Notes: a model not told the origin generated them from the sequence alone. Shown: positions 6,916 through 16,757, counted from the stretch's first letter. The stretch is DNA of 64,000 nt from JACOMS01 sp964352785 (GCA_964352785.1 CAYGTI010000011.1:1-64000); one strand, 5' to 3'. Numbers and translations: made by a program.

Positions 6916-9042
6916 TTAATTTAAAGATGCGATGGCGTCTTCTAGCACACCCTTGGAGAGAATTTGAGGCAAAATCACAGGGCTCACATCATTGTGACCA
7001 GGGGCGAATAATAGATAAAGCGGGACACCCGAGCGGCCATGACGGGTGAGTTCTTGCGCAATCATGTCATTTTTATTCGTCCAATCAGCGACTAAGAACG
7101 CCGTGTTCGTGTCCGTAAATAATTGCTGAACCTCCGGTTGGTCCAGCACGAGCCTTTTATTGACCTTGCACGTCACGCACCAAGCGGCGGTAAAGTCCAC
7201 GAACACGGCTTGCCCATCGGCGCGGAGCTCGTTGACTTTTTCGGTCGACCACGCTTGGGTATTTACGGGCAGTGCGGCCAGTTTAGGTTGCGGTTGGAGC
7301 GTGAACGGCAATATAATCGCGCCCAAAATAGCGGCTCCTGCAACAATACGGGATACCGTTCTTACGCCCTTTAAAAGCCAAATCCCAAATCCAATCAAAA
7401 GCATAGACGCCAGCGCGCTTAATAGGCCCGCCTCGCCCGCTTGCTGGGTCAACACCCACAGCAGCCAGATCGCCGCCGCAAACATGGGAAAGGATAAAAA
7501 TTCGCGAAAGCGCTGCATCCACGGCCCAGGCTTTGGCAAGGCCGCCAGCAATCGCGGCATATAAGAGAGAAGTAAAAACGGCATGGCAAAGCCAAAAGCC
7601 AGCGCCATGAAGACTGCAAAAGTCACGACAGAAGACTGCGCGAGCGCATAACCCATCGCCCCCGCCATAAACGGCGCCGTGCACGGCGTGGCAACAATCA
7701 CGGCTAGCGCGCCCGTTGAAAACGTGCCCAGCCAGCTTTGTTTTTGGGTCAAACTTCCGCCGGTATTTTGTAGTCCCATACCGATTTCAAACGTTCCGAG
7801 CAGATTAAGCCCGATAACAAACAGAAGGATCGCAAGCCCCGCGACAACCATAGGAGATTGGAGCTGAAAGCCCCAACCAATCTCCGCGCCGCCTGCTTTG
7901 ACCAAAAGCAGAACCACGACAAGCAATAAAAATGTCGCCAAGACACCAGCCGTGTAAATCCAGCCTTCGCGGCGCACTACGGCGCGATCAGAGTGGGCCT
8001 TTTTGGCGATAGATAGCGCCTTGATAGAAATCACCGGGAAAACACAGGGCATCAGATTCAAAATCAGCCCGCCGACAAAAGCACTGAAAATCGCGGCCAT
8101 CAGACCAAGAGACGCGCCTGATGCCCCATTAACACCGGAGCCCGCTGAAGATCCGGCAGCGGCGGCTTCAAGCACGCCAACGGGTACAGATGTGTTGAGC
8201 GCCATGCTTACCTCTTCGCCCACATGCCTCTCGCCTATATGAAAACTTAAGACGCCGTCTGCTGTTGCGGGCGCGCCGCCGTCCCAGTCAAAGCCAGCTT
8301 TGGTACGCAGCTGAAATCCAGTTTCGCCTTTGATAATCGTTTGCGGCGCGCTGTGATCAATTACGCCTTGCTCAAATGGAAAGAAATACGCGTCCGTAAT
8401 ATTTGCGCCCTCTGGCAAGCTATTAAATGTAAAAACGGTTTGCGTGCCCTCTAGGGTGACGCCCGATTGAATTCCGCCCGGCTTTGGCGAGGTCTCTAAG
8501 GCTCCATTAATTGACGGGGCCCACAGATCGTCCACCTCAGGCTCACCAACGGTAATCCAAAGCGATAGTTGCGCATCTTCAGGCACGCAAATATCCGCGC
8601 AAACAAGATAGTATACATCGGCATCTATCTGTAAGATTTCGCCGGGAATAGCGTCCTGCGCAACCGTGAAGACCACTGGAAACAACGGCGTATCTTCAAA
8701 GCCGTAATTAATAATCGGGCCTGTCGGGATAGGTTCAGGAAGCGGCCAAACAATGTCTCCGTGACTCAGCGTACTTGGCACAGCCCATGTAATTTGAACC
8801 GGTTCGCCGCTATCACCCGGGTTGCGCCAATAGGTATGCCAACCCGGGTCTAGTTCCGTGCGCAACGCCACGTGAAAGCTCTGTCCGGGCAAGGCGCTAT
8901 TGTGGGAGCTAATGAGCTGTGCGTTAACATAACCCGTATCAACGCGCTCAGACTCGGCGGCAAAAGCGGGGGTGCCGGCAAAGACAAGCGATAAAAAAAT
9001 AATAAAGGCGCGCACAGCAGTCTCCAGTTTATGACCGCTCAT
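6916..9042 (-). CDS. Protein-disulfide reductase, ScsB/DsbD family
   Basis: A 708-residue inner-membrane electron carrier that passes reducing power from cytosolic thioredoxin to the periplasm. Visible parts: a signal peptide (about 1-28), a periplasmic N-domain with the paired cysteines YYLVCADICVPE near residues 143-155, a polytopic segment (about 310-590) with the two conserved membrane cysteines in LMPCVFPVIS and ATPCTAPFMAG, and a C-terminal thioredoxin domain with AAWCVTCK near residue 625. The long N-domain resembles ScsB more than classical DsbD. The start ATG at 9042 lacks a strong Shine-Dalgarno. It forms an operon with the downstream redoxin, its likely partner. Confidence 0.9.
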   Translation of the reverse strand: MSGHKLETAVRAFIIFLSLVFAGTPAFAAESERVDTGYVNAQLISSHNSALPGQSFHVALRTELDPGWHTYWRNPGDSGEPVQITWAVPSTLSHGDIVWPLPEPIPTGPIINYGFEDTPLFPVVFTVAQDAIPGEILQIDADVYYLVCADICVPEDAQLSLWITVGEPEVDDLWAPSINGALETSPKPGGIQSGVTLEGTQTVFTFNSLPEGANITDAYFFPFEQGVIDHSAPQTIIKGETGFQLRTKAGFDWDGGAPATADGVLSFHIGERHVGEEVSMALNTSVPVGVLEAAAAGSSAGSGVNGASGASLGLMAAIFSAFVGGLILNLMPCVFPVISIKALSIAKKAHSDRAVVRREGWIYTAGVLATFLLLVVVLLLVKAGGAEIGWGFQLQSPMVVAGLAILLFVIGLNLLGTFEIGMGLQNTGGSLTQKQSWLGTFSTGALAVIVATPCTAPFMAGAMGYALAQSSVVTFAVFMALAFGFAMPFLLLSYMPRLLAALPKPGPWMQRFREFLSFPMFAAAIWLLWVLTQQAGEAGLLSALASMLLIGFGIWLLKGVRTVSRIVAGAAILGAIILPFTLQPQPKLAALPVNTQAWSTEKVNELRADGQAVFVDFTAAWCVTCKVNKRLVLDQPEVQQLFTDTNTAFLVADWTNKNDMIAQELTRHGRSGVPLYLLFAPGHNDVSPVILPQILSKGVLEDAIASLN

Positions 9043-9100
9043 ATCGCAAGGGGTTTAAGAAAACTATGAAATTTGATGATGTTCACGGAAGTTTGACAAT

Positions 9101-9129
9101 AAAAAACCCGGCCGTTCTGACCGGGTTTT
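9101..9129 (-). terminator. Rho-independent terminator of the SapC-family gene
   Basis: The stem AAAACCCGG/CCGGGTTTT has a nine-base loop. The minus strand continues into a run of six T, 22 bases beyond the SapC stop. It is symmetrical enough to act weakly on the other strand too. Confidence 0.85.
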
Positions 9130-9150
9130 ACAAAGTGATATCAGTGCGGT

Positions 9151-9942
9151 TTAGGCTTTCGCTTGCTCCGTCGACGCGCGGCGAAGCGTCATGTTCACAA
9201 GGCGCTGCCAGTTACCCAGAGAGATCATGTGCGCGTGGGCGACCGCAAGGTAACCATTTTCAGAAAACTCTTTGAGTGTTTTTTCGTCAAGTTTACGAAG
9301 GCGCTCTTCGGTCACAGCAAAATAGTCTGCAATTTTTTGACGCTCAGCGGGCGATCCATCTGCGTTCTGACCTTGGAAGTGCATGTCTTTTTGCTCGAAC
9401 AAATCAAGCTCTTTAAACTTTTCGACCATGATCTGCGTCGCTTGGCGATCACGTTCGAAGTTTTGTAAGAACGTAAAAGCCTCTTGAGTAAAGGTACTGG
9501 TCTCGCCTTTGTCGAAGAACTTTTGCGTCGGCGCTTTGTCTGTCACGCATTCCGCGTCAACATCCACACAAACAACAAAACGGTCATTGGCTTGATCGCC
9601 TGCAAGAACGAACGGATAACGGCGCGCAAAGGCGGGCATATAGAAGTCCTGCTCGAAAACACCGTCATTCACAAACAAGTTTTCGCCGGTGCGGATACCC
9701 ATAACCGCCAGCGGAGAGCGGTCATCGCCAGCAAAGATAACCGGGAAAGACGCTGCCGCAGAACCAAACTCAGGCGCTGTCAGAGGCATGAAGTGTTGGT
9801 CAGCCATAAACGCGAAAGGCTTTTCAATTTGGGTAACGCCAAATTTCTCGTGCTTATCTTTGGCAAGGGGTTGGGGGTTTTTGTAAAACATGACGTTTCC
9901 TGAGACGGAGACGCCGCTATCTTGTTTTGGAGCTTTAGCCAT
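9151..9942 (-). CDS. SapC family protein
   Basis: A 263-residue soluble protein without a signal peptide. It matches what I recall of the proteobacterial SapC family: the N-terminal FYKNPQPLAKDKHEKFGV stretch, then FPVIFAGDD, LAVMGIRTGENLFV and RYPFVLAG. The name derives from an S-layer-associated or peptide-related gene, but the biochemical role is not established. It is a single gene with its own terminator, divergent from the Zur-like gene; the 170-base region between them (9943-10112) must hold both promoters, and I saw no clear operator there. Confidence 0.82.
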   Translation of the reverse strand: MAKAPKQDSGVSVSGNVMFYKNPQPLAKDKHEKFGVTQIEKPFAFMADQHFMPLTAPEFGSAAASFPVIFAGDDRSPLAVMGIRTGENLFVNDGVFEQDFYMPAFARRYPFVLAGDQANDRFVVCVDVDAECVTDKAPTQKFFDKGETSTFTQEAFTFLQNFERDRQATQIMVEKFKELDLFEQKDMHFQGQNADGSPAERQKIADYFAVTEERLRKLDEKTLKEFSENGYLAVAHAHMISLGNWQRLVNMTLRRASTEQAKA

Positions 9943-10112
9943 TTTATCCTCATTGTTGAATATTATGCGACTTAAAATTAATTTTGTGGCGTCCTAGCGA
10001 AAAAAGGGCTCCGCATCAATGAAAAGAATCTTTTATTCGCCCCGAATGCAACATTCCGAAAACCATATGGGCAGGATCAATTTTTGTGATAGGGTAAGTA
10101 AAAGGATTTTAT

Positions 10113-10556
10113 ATGACCGAACATTCCCACCTGCCGCTTTCACGCGAGGACCGTATCGCCAAAGCCCGCGCGACCTGCGAAGCACACGGAGAGCGATTTA
10201 CACCGCTCCGCGCTCATATTTTTGAACTGTTGGTAAATGCTGACGGGCCGATCAAGGCCTATGACCTTCTCGAGCAACTTAAGCCGGAGCGCGGCTCCCC
10301 CAAACCGCCGACGGTTTATCGGGCGCTCGACTTTTTCTCCCGGCTTGGCCTGATCCACCGGGTCGAAGCGCTCAATGCCTATATTACCTGCGATCACGCC
10401 CATGATGGTCACGCCGCCGAGTTTTTCATATGCGAGACCTGTGACAGCGTTGAAGAGCGTCACGCCCATGATCACGCGGATTGCTTACCAGCAGGATTTA
10501 AAATTCGCCACAGCGTGATTGAGCATTACGGCACTTGCGAAAATTGCGGCGCGTAA
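10113..10556 (+). CDS. zur: Fur-family transcriptional regulator, Zur-like
   Basis: A 147-residue regulator. The N-terminal winged helix contains the family segment ERFTPLRAHIFELL and the recognition region PKPPTVYRALDFFSRLGLIHRVE. The C-terminal dimerisation domain carries a structural zinc site made of CETC (107-110) and CENC (142-145) and a His-rich sensing stretch (HAHDGH, ERHAHDHADC). These features fit Zur, the zinc uptake repressor, better than Fur, but no znuABC lies nearby, so specificity is inferred. The thioesterase gene starts two bases after its stop, so the two are cotranscribed. Confidence 0.85.
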   Translation: MTEHSHLPLSREDRIAKARATCEAHGERFTPLRAHIFELLVNADGPIKAYDLLEQLKPERGSPKPPTVYRALDFFSRLGLIHRVEALNAYITCDHAHDGHAAEFFICETCDSVEERHAHDHADCLPAGFKIRHSVIEHYGTCENCGA

Positions 10557-10558
10557 AC

Positions 10559-11497
10559 ATGAGCGGATTTATTCAAACATGGGCGGGTGAGTGTTCGGCA
10601 TGGGAATGTGACGATCTGGGTCATTTGAACATGCGGCACTACATGACCAAAACAGCCCAAGCCCGCCAAATGATGGTCATTCGGCTCGGGCTGGACGATG
10701 CGTTCAAGCATAACGCGCTCAGCTCGGTTTACGTCGATAAGTTCCATATTAAATATCTCGGCGAAGCCCGTCCGGGCGACCCGTTGCGTATTGAAAGTGC
10801 GGTTTTAGATGTGGCCGACACGACGGCTCGGCTCTGCCATATGATGTACCACGCGGATAACCGCCTCGCCGCATCAATTGTTGAGACAGTCTCGCACCTT
10901 TACCTGCGCACACAGCAGCCCTTTTCTTGGCCCAAGCGAGTCTATGAAAATGCAAAACAATTCATAATCGAAAGCCCGCCAGCGCCGTCTTTTCCGCGCG
11001 GTGTTAAATATGATGAGGTTTTACCTGCGCCGAACGAAGATGAAATGATAGAATGGGGCGTTCAAAAAATTGGCGCAGGTGTGTTCCAACCCGCCGAGAT
11101 GGGCCCGATAGGCAGAGCAGGCGTCCAAGCCTTGCTTGGGCGAACCACGGAAACGATCGGCCACATCAAAGACGCTTGGCCGGAAATGCATGATCCCGCT
11201 TACCGCGCAGAAGGTGGATCCGGCGCTCTGCTTGAGGCCTTTGTTACAATCGGGATGCCCGCTCAAACCGGAGAGGGATATCATTTTTATTCCGGCATCC
11301 ACAGCGCTAACAGCCACACACGCCGATTAGTTCACAATATGGTCCATGTTGTGACCGGAGAGAATATTTTTTCCATGACGGGCATTGGCTGCTTGTTTAA
11401 TTTGAAAACACGCAAGTTAGTAAAAACAAAAGAGGCCGAAATTAAAGCCTTGAACGAGAAAGCCATTCCTGCCTTTTCTAATGCATTTCCTGTTTAA
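10559..11497 (+). CDS. Double hot-dog acyl-CoA thioesterase family protein
   Basis: A 312-residue protein that starts at ATG 10559, right after the zur stop. The first hot-dog half (about 1-135) has the typical ECDDLGHLNMRHYM motif, as in 4-hydroxybenzoyl-CoA and acyl-CoA thioesterases where the Asp/Asn region contacts the thioester. The second half (about 165-312) repeats the fold, including HFYSGIHSANSHTRRLVHNM. The likely reaction is hydrolysis of an acyl-CoA to free acid and CoA; the chain length is not evident. Its coupling to zur is unexplained. Downstream lies copy A of the 24-bp dispersed motif. Confidence 0.75.
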   Translation: MSGFIQTWAGECSAWECDDLGHLNMRHYMTKTAQARQMMVIRLGLDDAFKHNALSSVYVDKFHIKYLGEARPGDPLRIESAVLDVADTTARLCHMMYHADNRLAASIVETVSHLYLRTQQPFSWPKRVYENAKQFIIESPPAPSFPRGVKYDEVLPAPNEDEMIEWGVQKIGAGVFQPAEMGPIGRAGVQALLGRTTETIGHIKDAWPEMHDPAYRAEGGSGALLEAFVTIGMPAQTGEGYHFYSGIHSANSHTRRLVHNMVHVVTGENIFSMTGIGCLFNLKTRKLVKTKEAEIKALNEKAIPAFSNAFPV

Positions 11498-11538
11498 TCA
11501 TACTCAGAGAAGCGTCGGAAAATGGGTGAAGAAGGCCC

Positions 11539-11562
11539 AATTTCCGATTCCGGATTAACCTG
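11539..11562 (+). repeat. 24-bp dispersed intergenic motif, copy A
   Basis: The core is CCGATTCCGGATTAACCTG. It differs at 2 of 24 positions from the copy at 62100-62123 and at 5 of 24 from the inverted copy at 59855-59878. It lies between two converging genes and includes a GANTC methylation-type site (GATTC) next to TTAAC. Confidence 0.55.
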
Positions 11563-11590
11563 AATTGAACTAAAATAGCGCTTAGGTTTT

Positions 11591-12469
11591 TTAGCCCGCA
11601 CCCCCAGCTTGCTTTAGAGTTTTTCGGAGTCTGTCCTGGCAAAATTCCGGCTCGTGAAACGGGAACAGGTGGTGGTAATCCCTATAGTAAGAGACCTCTC
11701 CGCCGCGAAGCTGTCTATGTACCGCTGCGCGCGTGCGATTTGTACTGACCGCTGATTTCCCGCCGTAAATAATGTGTGAGTTAGCGGGCAGGTCCGGCAA
11801 CGCCTTAAACAGATTATGCCCTTGCGCCGTAAAAATAGCTTGCTCCCACTGGGGATGACAGGCGAGTTGCACCCCGTCCGAGTGACCTTTTATCCCGCCC
11901 ACAAGATAATCCCGCAATGTATCATCTTCCATGCCGCGAAACGCGCCGCGTCCTTGATAACGCTTAAACGCAGCCTCAACATTTTCAAAGACAAACCGCC
12001 GCCGCCCGGCATTTCGCGCAATCGGCATTCTGCGCTTCATATAGGCCCGCCCTCCCGGGAGCTGTGAAAACATTCGCGCGATCCACGGTATCGTCACGGG
12101 ATCAAACCCGACATAGCCGGAGAGTTTGTCTTTCAGTCTCGGAGCCGCCAAAATCGCGCTGACCGCGCCAAAAGAATGGCCTGCCAAGATGACGGGCGCG
12201 TCAATATAGGTTTCAACAAAGCCTGCAATATCATCTCTGAAAATATGCCAGTTTTTAAGCGCGGGAACATCCGTTGGTAGCTCGCTCATACCATGCCCGC
12301 GTAAATCCAACGCAATGGCATGAACCCCCAGAGGTTCTAACACTGCGCGGTAAGACAGGCCGTTAAACCCGTTGGCATTGGCAAACACAATCTTCGGAGG
12401 CGTCGACACGTCGCCAAAATGCACCGCCGATATCCGCCCGTCCGGGAGATCGTAGAAACGGCGTTCCAT
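11591..12469 (-). CDS. Alpha/beta hydrolase
   Basis: A 292-residue cytosolic protein. The strand-turn ALDLRGHGMSE (near 54-64) and the nucleophile elbow GHSFG (Ser near residue 98) are clear, and the closing HHLFPFHEP segment near residue 270 supplies the likely catalytic His. It is the last gene of the MerR-led beta-oxidation operon, 64 bases after the crotonase gene. This suggests an acyl ester or acyl-CoA-linked substrate, but that is inference from position. Confidence 0.8.
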   Translation of the reverse strand: MERRFYDLPDGRISAVHFGDVSTPPKIVFANANGFNGLSYRAVLEPLGVHAIALDLRGHGMSELPTDVPALKNWHIFRDDIAGFVETYIDAPVILAGHSFGAVSAILAAPRLKDKLSGYVGFDPVTIPWIARMFSQLPGGRAYMKRRMPIARNAGRRRFVFENVEAAFKRYQGRGAFRGMEDDTLRDYLVGGIKGHSDGVQLACHPQWEQAIFTAQGHNLFKALPDLPANSHIIYGGKSAVSTNRTRAAVHRQLRGGEVSYYRDYHHLFPFHEPEFCQDRLRKTLKQAGGAG

Positions 12470-12533
12470 TAATTCGTTATACCATTGATATAGGACGTTT
12501 TGTTTTTATGAATTAAACTCAAAAATGTGATCA

Positions 12534-13235
12534 TTACATCGCATGCACTTTGGCGGGGTCGAGGTCGTCTTCTATCGCTTGATCAAGAATAGCGAAGGCC
12601 GCTTTGCGCGAGCGGCGCTTGGTGTTTTTAAACGCGGTTTCGTTGAGCTGCGAGAACATTTGTCCGGCCATTGCAGCCGCCATCGGCATTTGCTCGGCGG
12701 GGACGATGCGGTCAAAGAAACCCGCATGCATTGCGCCTTTGGGATTAAAGATTTCGGCATTAATCACGCAACGGTTAAAGTAATGCAGCGGGAGGCGGTA
12801 ACGCGCCAGCTCGATGCCGAAATTATGCATGGTCATGCCAATCAGCGTCTCGTTCAAACCGATTTTAAAATCACCGTCTGCGATCATGCGGTAATCACAG
12901 GCCAACATTAAAAATGCGCCCATCGCAATCGTATGGCCTGTGGACAGCGCAATCACCGGACGCGGGAACGCCATAATACGGCGCGCCAGCTTGGAGCCCA
13001 AAGATGTGAGCTGCAGCGCGTCCTGCGGCCCGTCGCCCATTTCTTTGAGATCAAATCCGCCAGAAAACATGCCGGGACGCCCGGTTAAAACCACAATTGC
13101 ATTATCCGCCTCGGCTTTGTCAAAGGCGGCGTTGAGGTTTCCGATCATCACGGTCGACAAAGCATTGGCCTTGCCATCATCCATGGCAATAGTCGCGACG
13201 CCGTTCTCAAATGTATAGCCTACGTGGTTTGTCAT
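12534..13235 (-). CDS. Crotonase / enoyl-CoA hydratase family protein
   Basis: A 233-residue protein of the short single-domain crotonase type. The oxyanion-hole segments are visible as MFSGGFDLKEM (near 56-66) and HTIAMGAFLMLACDYR (near 99-114); LNETLIGM (near 127-134) lies in the acid/base region. The standard reaction is hydration of trans-2-enoyl-CoA, although members lacking one of the two catalytic Glu do isomerisations or hydrolyses. It sits between the multifunctional FadJ-like protein and the hydrolase in the fatty-acid operon, giving a second hydratase of possibly different specificity. Confidence 0.88.
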   Translation of the reverse strand: MTNHVGYTFENGVATIAMDDGKANALSTVMIGNLNAAFDKAEADNAIVVLTGRPGMFSGGFDLKEMGDGPQDALQLTSLGSKLARRIMAFPRPVIALSTGHTIAMGAFLMLACDYRMIADGDFKIGLNETLIGMTMHNFGIELARYRLPLHYFNRCVINAEIFNPKGAMHAGFFDRIVPAEQMPMAAAMAGQMFSQLNETAFKNTKRRSRKAAFAILDQAIEDDLDPAKVHAM

Positions 13236-13300
13236 GATGTGTCCCTTTTGAGTCTAGGTCTTGCGCTCACCACCAGCTTGATTGGAGGCGAGCAGTTTTC

Positions 13301-15490
13301 TTACGCCGCTTTACGTCCAAATTTACCGTAAAATGTCTCGCCTGATGTGGCCATTTCACGCAACAGTTTTGGCACTTCAAACTGCGGGCCGTAAGCTTTG
13401 CACAGCTCATCCGCGCGTTTGACAAAGTGCTTGGCACCGATTGTATCTATAAAGCTGATCGCGCCGCCCGTGAAAGGCGCAAACCCCCAGCCAAAGATCG
13501 AGCCCAAATCCGCTTCGCGCGGATCGTGAACAATACCTTCGGCCATGGTGCGTGCGGCCTCGATGGCTTGCGTATACATAATCCGGTCTTTGACATCGGC
13601 CACATTGGGCTGCGGGTCTTGGAGGCCGTCCACAGCAAATTGACCGAGTTCTGGCCACAGATGTTTCTCGCGGCCATTATAGACATAAAAGCCCTTGCCG
13701 TTTTTACGGCCATAGCGCTCGGCATTATACATGCCGTCGACAATCGGATCCATTTTACCGACTGTGTATTGACTGCCCAAATCCTTTTTGGTCTGGGCCA
13801 TGACTTTGTAAGCCAAATCAATTGCCACCTCATCTTGGAGCGAGAGCGGCCCGACGGGCATGCCCGCCATTTTCGCCGCATTTTCAATAAGCGCAGGTTT
13901 AACGCCTTCAGAGAGCATATTCATGCCTTCTGCTATATAGCGCATGACGCAGCGATTGGCATAAAAGCCACGCGTGTCTTCGACCACAATCGGGACTTTG
14001 CGAATTTTAGAGACAAAATCAATTGCGCGGGAAATCGCATAATCAGAGGTTTTTTCGCCTTTGATAATCTCAACCAACATCATTTTATGAACGGGGCTAA
14101 AGAAGTGAATACCGATAAAGTTTTCAGGCCGCGAAGACGCTTTGGCGAGGTCCGTGATCGGAATAGTCGAGGTGTTTGATCCAAACACAGCGTCGCTATC
14201 CATAATCTCTTCGGCCATTTGCGTGACTTTGGCTTTAAGCTCGGAGTTCTCAAAAACAGCTTCAACAATCAGATCAACTTTTTTAAGCTTCTGATAGTCC
14301 GTCGTCGCGTCGATACGGCCCGTAATGATATCCGCTTTTTCTTGGCTGGTTTTACCGCGCTTGACGCGTTTAGCCTGCTCGTCAATGGCGAACTGCTTGC
14401 CTTTGTCCGCGCCTTCTTGGTCACGGTCAATCAGGACAACTTCAATCCCGGCCATCGCTGACACATAAGCCACACCCGCGCCCATGAAACCCGCGCCAAT
14501 GACGCCGATTTTGCTCACAGTGCCTTTTTCCTGGCCTTTGGGGCGGGCTTCGCCTTTTTCCAAAGCTTGTTTTGACAGGAACAAGGAGCGCACCATATTA
14601 CCGCTCTCTGGCCGCAGCATCAGATCACAAAAATACCGACTCTCAATGCGTAGCGCGGCGTCCATATGTACCATAGAGCCTTCATACACACAGGCCAGAA
14701 TGTTACGCATCGCGGGATAATTGCCAAAACTCTCTTTGGAGATCATCGCATTTGCGCCGGCAAACATTTGGTAGCCTTGCGGCGTATAGGGCGCGCCGCC
14801 GGGGAATTTAAACCGGTCTTGATCCCACGGCTGTTTCGCTTTGGGGTTATCCAGACACCACTGCTTGGCTGTCGCGACCAGCTCATCCGCCGGAACCGCC
14901 GCATGGAAGATACCCATATTTTTGGCTTCCATACCGCCAAGCTGTTTGCCTTGTAGCAGAACGCCAGACGCATTCATCAGACCAACCAAGCGCGGTAAAC
15001 GCTGCGTCCCGCCCGCACCGGGCAGAAGACCAATTAAAGCTTCGGGAAGACCGACTTTCGCACCTTTATTATCAGAGGCGACAAAACGGCCCGTACACGC
15101 CATGACAAATTCAAAACCGCCGCCCAACGCGAGGCCGTTAAGCGCGCAAGCCACAGGCTTTCCGCAGGTTTCAAGATCGCGGAACATTTGATTGAGGCCG
15201 AACACGTTTTCAAACAGTACTTTTTTCGCACCTTCCGGGTCTGTCGCCATCGCGGCGCGCGCACCTTCGAGGTTTCCGCCCATTTCTTCAAGATCAGCGC
15301 CCGCACAGAACGCCGCTTTGCCGGACATGATGACCGCGCCTTTGAGACTATCATCCGTCTTGAGCCTATTTGTAATGTCACGAATATCACCCATTGAGCC
15401 TTGGTTGAGCACATTCATGCTGCGGCCCGGCATATCAAACGTGACCATCAGGATGCCATCAGCATCTTTTTCCAGTTTAAAGTTTTCCAT
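13301..15490 (-). CDS. Bifunctional enoyl-CoA hydratase / 3-hydroxyacyl-CoA dehydrogenase (FadJ/FadB type)
   Basis: About 729 residues. The N-terminal crotonase domain (about 1-190) shows AAFCAGADLEEM and ALNGLALGGGFEFVMAC. A linker is followed by the NAD-binding 3-hydroxyacyl-CoA dehydrogenase domain starting at KIGVIGAGFMGAGVAYVSAM, with the catalytic FIGIHFFSPVHKMMLVEII region, and a C-terminal dehydrogenase domain with DTRGFYANRC. It catalyses the second and third steps of beta-oxidation. I chose ATG 15490 because an AAGAG Shine-Dalgarno sits 8 bases before it; ATG 15496 is two bases from that element. It lies 29 bases after the thiolase, its functional partner. Confidence 0.93.
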   Translation of the reverse strand: MENFKLEKDADGILMVTFDMPGRSMNVLNQGSMGDIRDITNRLKTDDSLKGAVIMSGKAAFCAGADLEEMGGNLEGARAAMATDPEGAKKVLFENVFGLNQMFRDLETCGKPVACALNGLALGGGFEFVMACTGRFVASDNKGAKVGLPEALIGLLPGAGGTQRLPRLVGLMNASGVLLQGKQLGGMEAKNMGIFHAAVPADELVATAKQWCLDNPKAKQPWDQDRFKFPGGAPYTPQGYQMFAGANAMISKESFGNYPAMRNILACVYEGSMVHMDAALRIESRYFCDLMLRPESGNMVRSLFLSKQALEKGEARPKGQEKGTVSKIGVIGAGFMGAGVAYVSAMAGIEVVLIDRDQEGADKGKQFAIDEQAKRVKRGKTSQEKADIITGRIDATTDYQKLKKVDLIVEAVFENSELKAKVTQMAEEIMDSDAVFGSNTSTIPITDLAKASSRPENFIGIHFFSPVHKMMLVEIIKGEKTSDYAISRAIDFVSKIRKVPIVVEDTRGFYANRCVMRYIAEGMNMLSEGVKPALIENAAKMAGMPVGPLSLQDEVAIDLAYKVMAQTKKDLGSQYTVGKMDPIVDGMYNAERYGRKNGKGFYVYNGREKHLWPELGQFAVDGLQDPQPNVADVKDRIMYTQAIEAARTMAEGIVHDPREADLGSIFGWGFAPFTGGAISFIDTIGAKHFVKRADELCKAYGPQFEVPKLLREMATSGETFYGKFGRKAA

Positions 15491-15519
15491 TGTCATATCT
15501 CTTGTTTTGAAGCCGCTGA

Positions 15520-16731
15520 TTATACGCGTTCGATGATTGTGGCTGAGCCCATGCCGCCGCCAACGCATAACGTGATCAGCGACGTTTCTTTGTCAGAGCG
15601 CTCAAGCTCGTCCACCATGGTTCCGAGGATCATTGCGCCTGTGGCCCCCAAAGGGTGACCCATCGCAATCGCGCCGCCGTTCACATTTATTTTATCGTGG
15701 CTGATATTGTGCGCTTTCATGAACCGCAAAACAACAGAAGCAAACGCTTCGTTCAGCTCGTACAGGTCAATATCATCAACCGACATGCCCGCTCGTTTCA
15801 AGGCCTTGGCGGCCACAAACTCCGGGCCCGTCAGCATGATCGTTGGTTCGGAACCAATCTCAGCAAAGGCGCGGATGCGAGCACGGGGTTTAAGGCCGAG
15901 CGCCTCGCCCATTTCTTTGGTGCCAATTAGCACAGCCGCAGCGCCGTCCACAATACCCGAGCTGTTACCCGCATGGTGCACGTGATTAATCTTTTCAATT
16001 TCAGGATATTTTTGCATCGCAACAAAGTCCATGCCCGGCATAACGGTGCCCATAGCCAAGAACGCAGGGTTAAGAGAGCCGAGTGACTGCATATCTGTTT
16101 GCGGACGCATGTGCTCGTCATGGTCCAAAATCGTGACGCCCAATTGGTCTTTGACGGGCACAATTGATTTTGCAAACCGGCCTTCGTCCCATGCTTTTTT
16201 CGCGCGCTTTTGCGATTCGACCGCATAGGCGTCGCAATCATCGCGGGAAAACCCGTTCAGCGTCGCGATTAAGTCGGCTGAAATACCTTGGGGGACAATT
16301 TGATGATCAAACGCAATCATCGGATCAACGCCCATTGCGCCGCCGTCACTACCCATAGGCACGCGGGACATGTGCTCAATCCCGCCGCCAATCGCCATAT
16401 CGGACATGCCGGACATAACCTTGGCCGCAGCCATGTTGACCGCCTCTAGGCCTGATGCGCAAAAGCGGTTCACGGTCACGCCGGAGACGGTTTCGTCATA
16501 GCCAGCTGTGATCGCCGCGACGCGGGCAATATCTGCGCCTTGTTCGCCCACGGGCGAGACGCAGCCCATGACAACGTCGTCAACTTTAGACGTATCCAAA
16601 CCATTGCGATCGCGCAGAGCTTCAAGCTGCTGGGTTAGCAAAGACAAAGCCGTAATCTCGTGGAGGCTTCCGGTTTTTTTGCCTTTACCGCGCGGTGATC
16701 TGACCGCGTCAAAAATATATGCGTCTGCCAT
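15520..16731 (-). CDS. fadA: Acetyl-CoA acyltransferase (3-ketoacyl-CoA thiolase)
   Basis: A 403-residue thiolase with all catalytic elements: nucleophile Cys91 in NRFCASGLEAV, His359 in GHPLGATG, and Cys389 in CVGGGMG. It cleaves 3-ketoacyl-CoA with CoA to acetyl-CoA and a shortened acyl-CoA. It is paired with the FadJ-like subunit directly downstream and preceded by an acyl-CoA dehydrogenase, giving a complete beta-oxidation cycle in one operon. Length and motifs match FadA/FadI; the gene name is used by analogy. Confidence 0.93.
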   Translation of the reverse strand: MADAYIFDAVRSPRGKGKKTGSLHEITALSLLTQQLEALRDRNGLDTSKVDDVVMGCVSPVGEQGADIARVAAITAGYDETVSGVTVNRFCASGLEAVNMAAAKVMSGMSDMAIGGGIEHMSRVPMGSDGGAMGVDPMIAFDHQIVPQGISADLIATLNGFSRDDCDAYAVESQKRAKKAWDEGRFAKSIVPVKDQLGVTILDHDEHMRPQTDMQSLGSLNPAFLAMGTVMPGMDFVAMQKYPEIEKINHVHHAGNSSGIVDGAAAVLIGTKEMGEALGLKPRARIRAFAEIGSEPTIMLTGPEFVAAKALKRAGMSVDDIDLYELNEAFASVVLRFMKAHNISHDKINVNGGAIAMGHPLGATGAMILGTMVDELERSDKETSLITLCVGGGMGSATIIERV

Positions 16732-16757
16732 GTGTGGCTCCTGTAAATTTAATTCTA

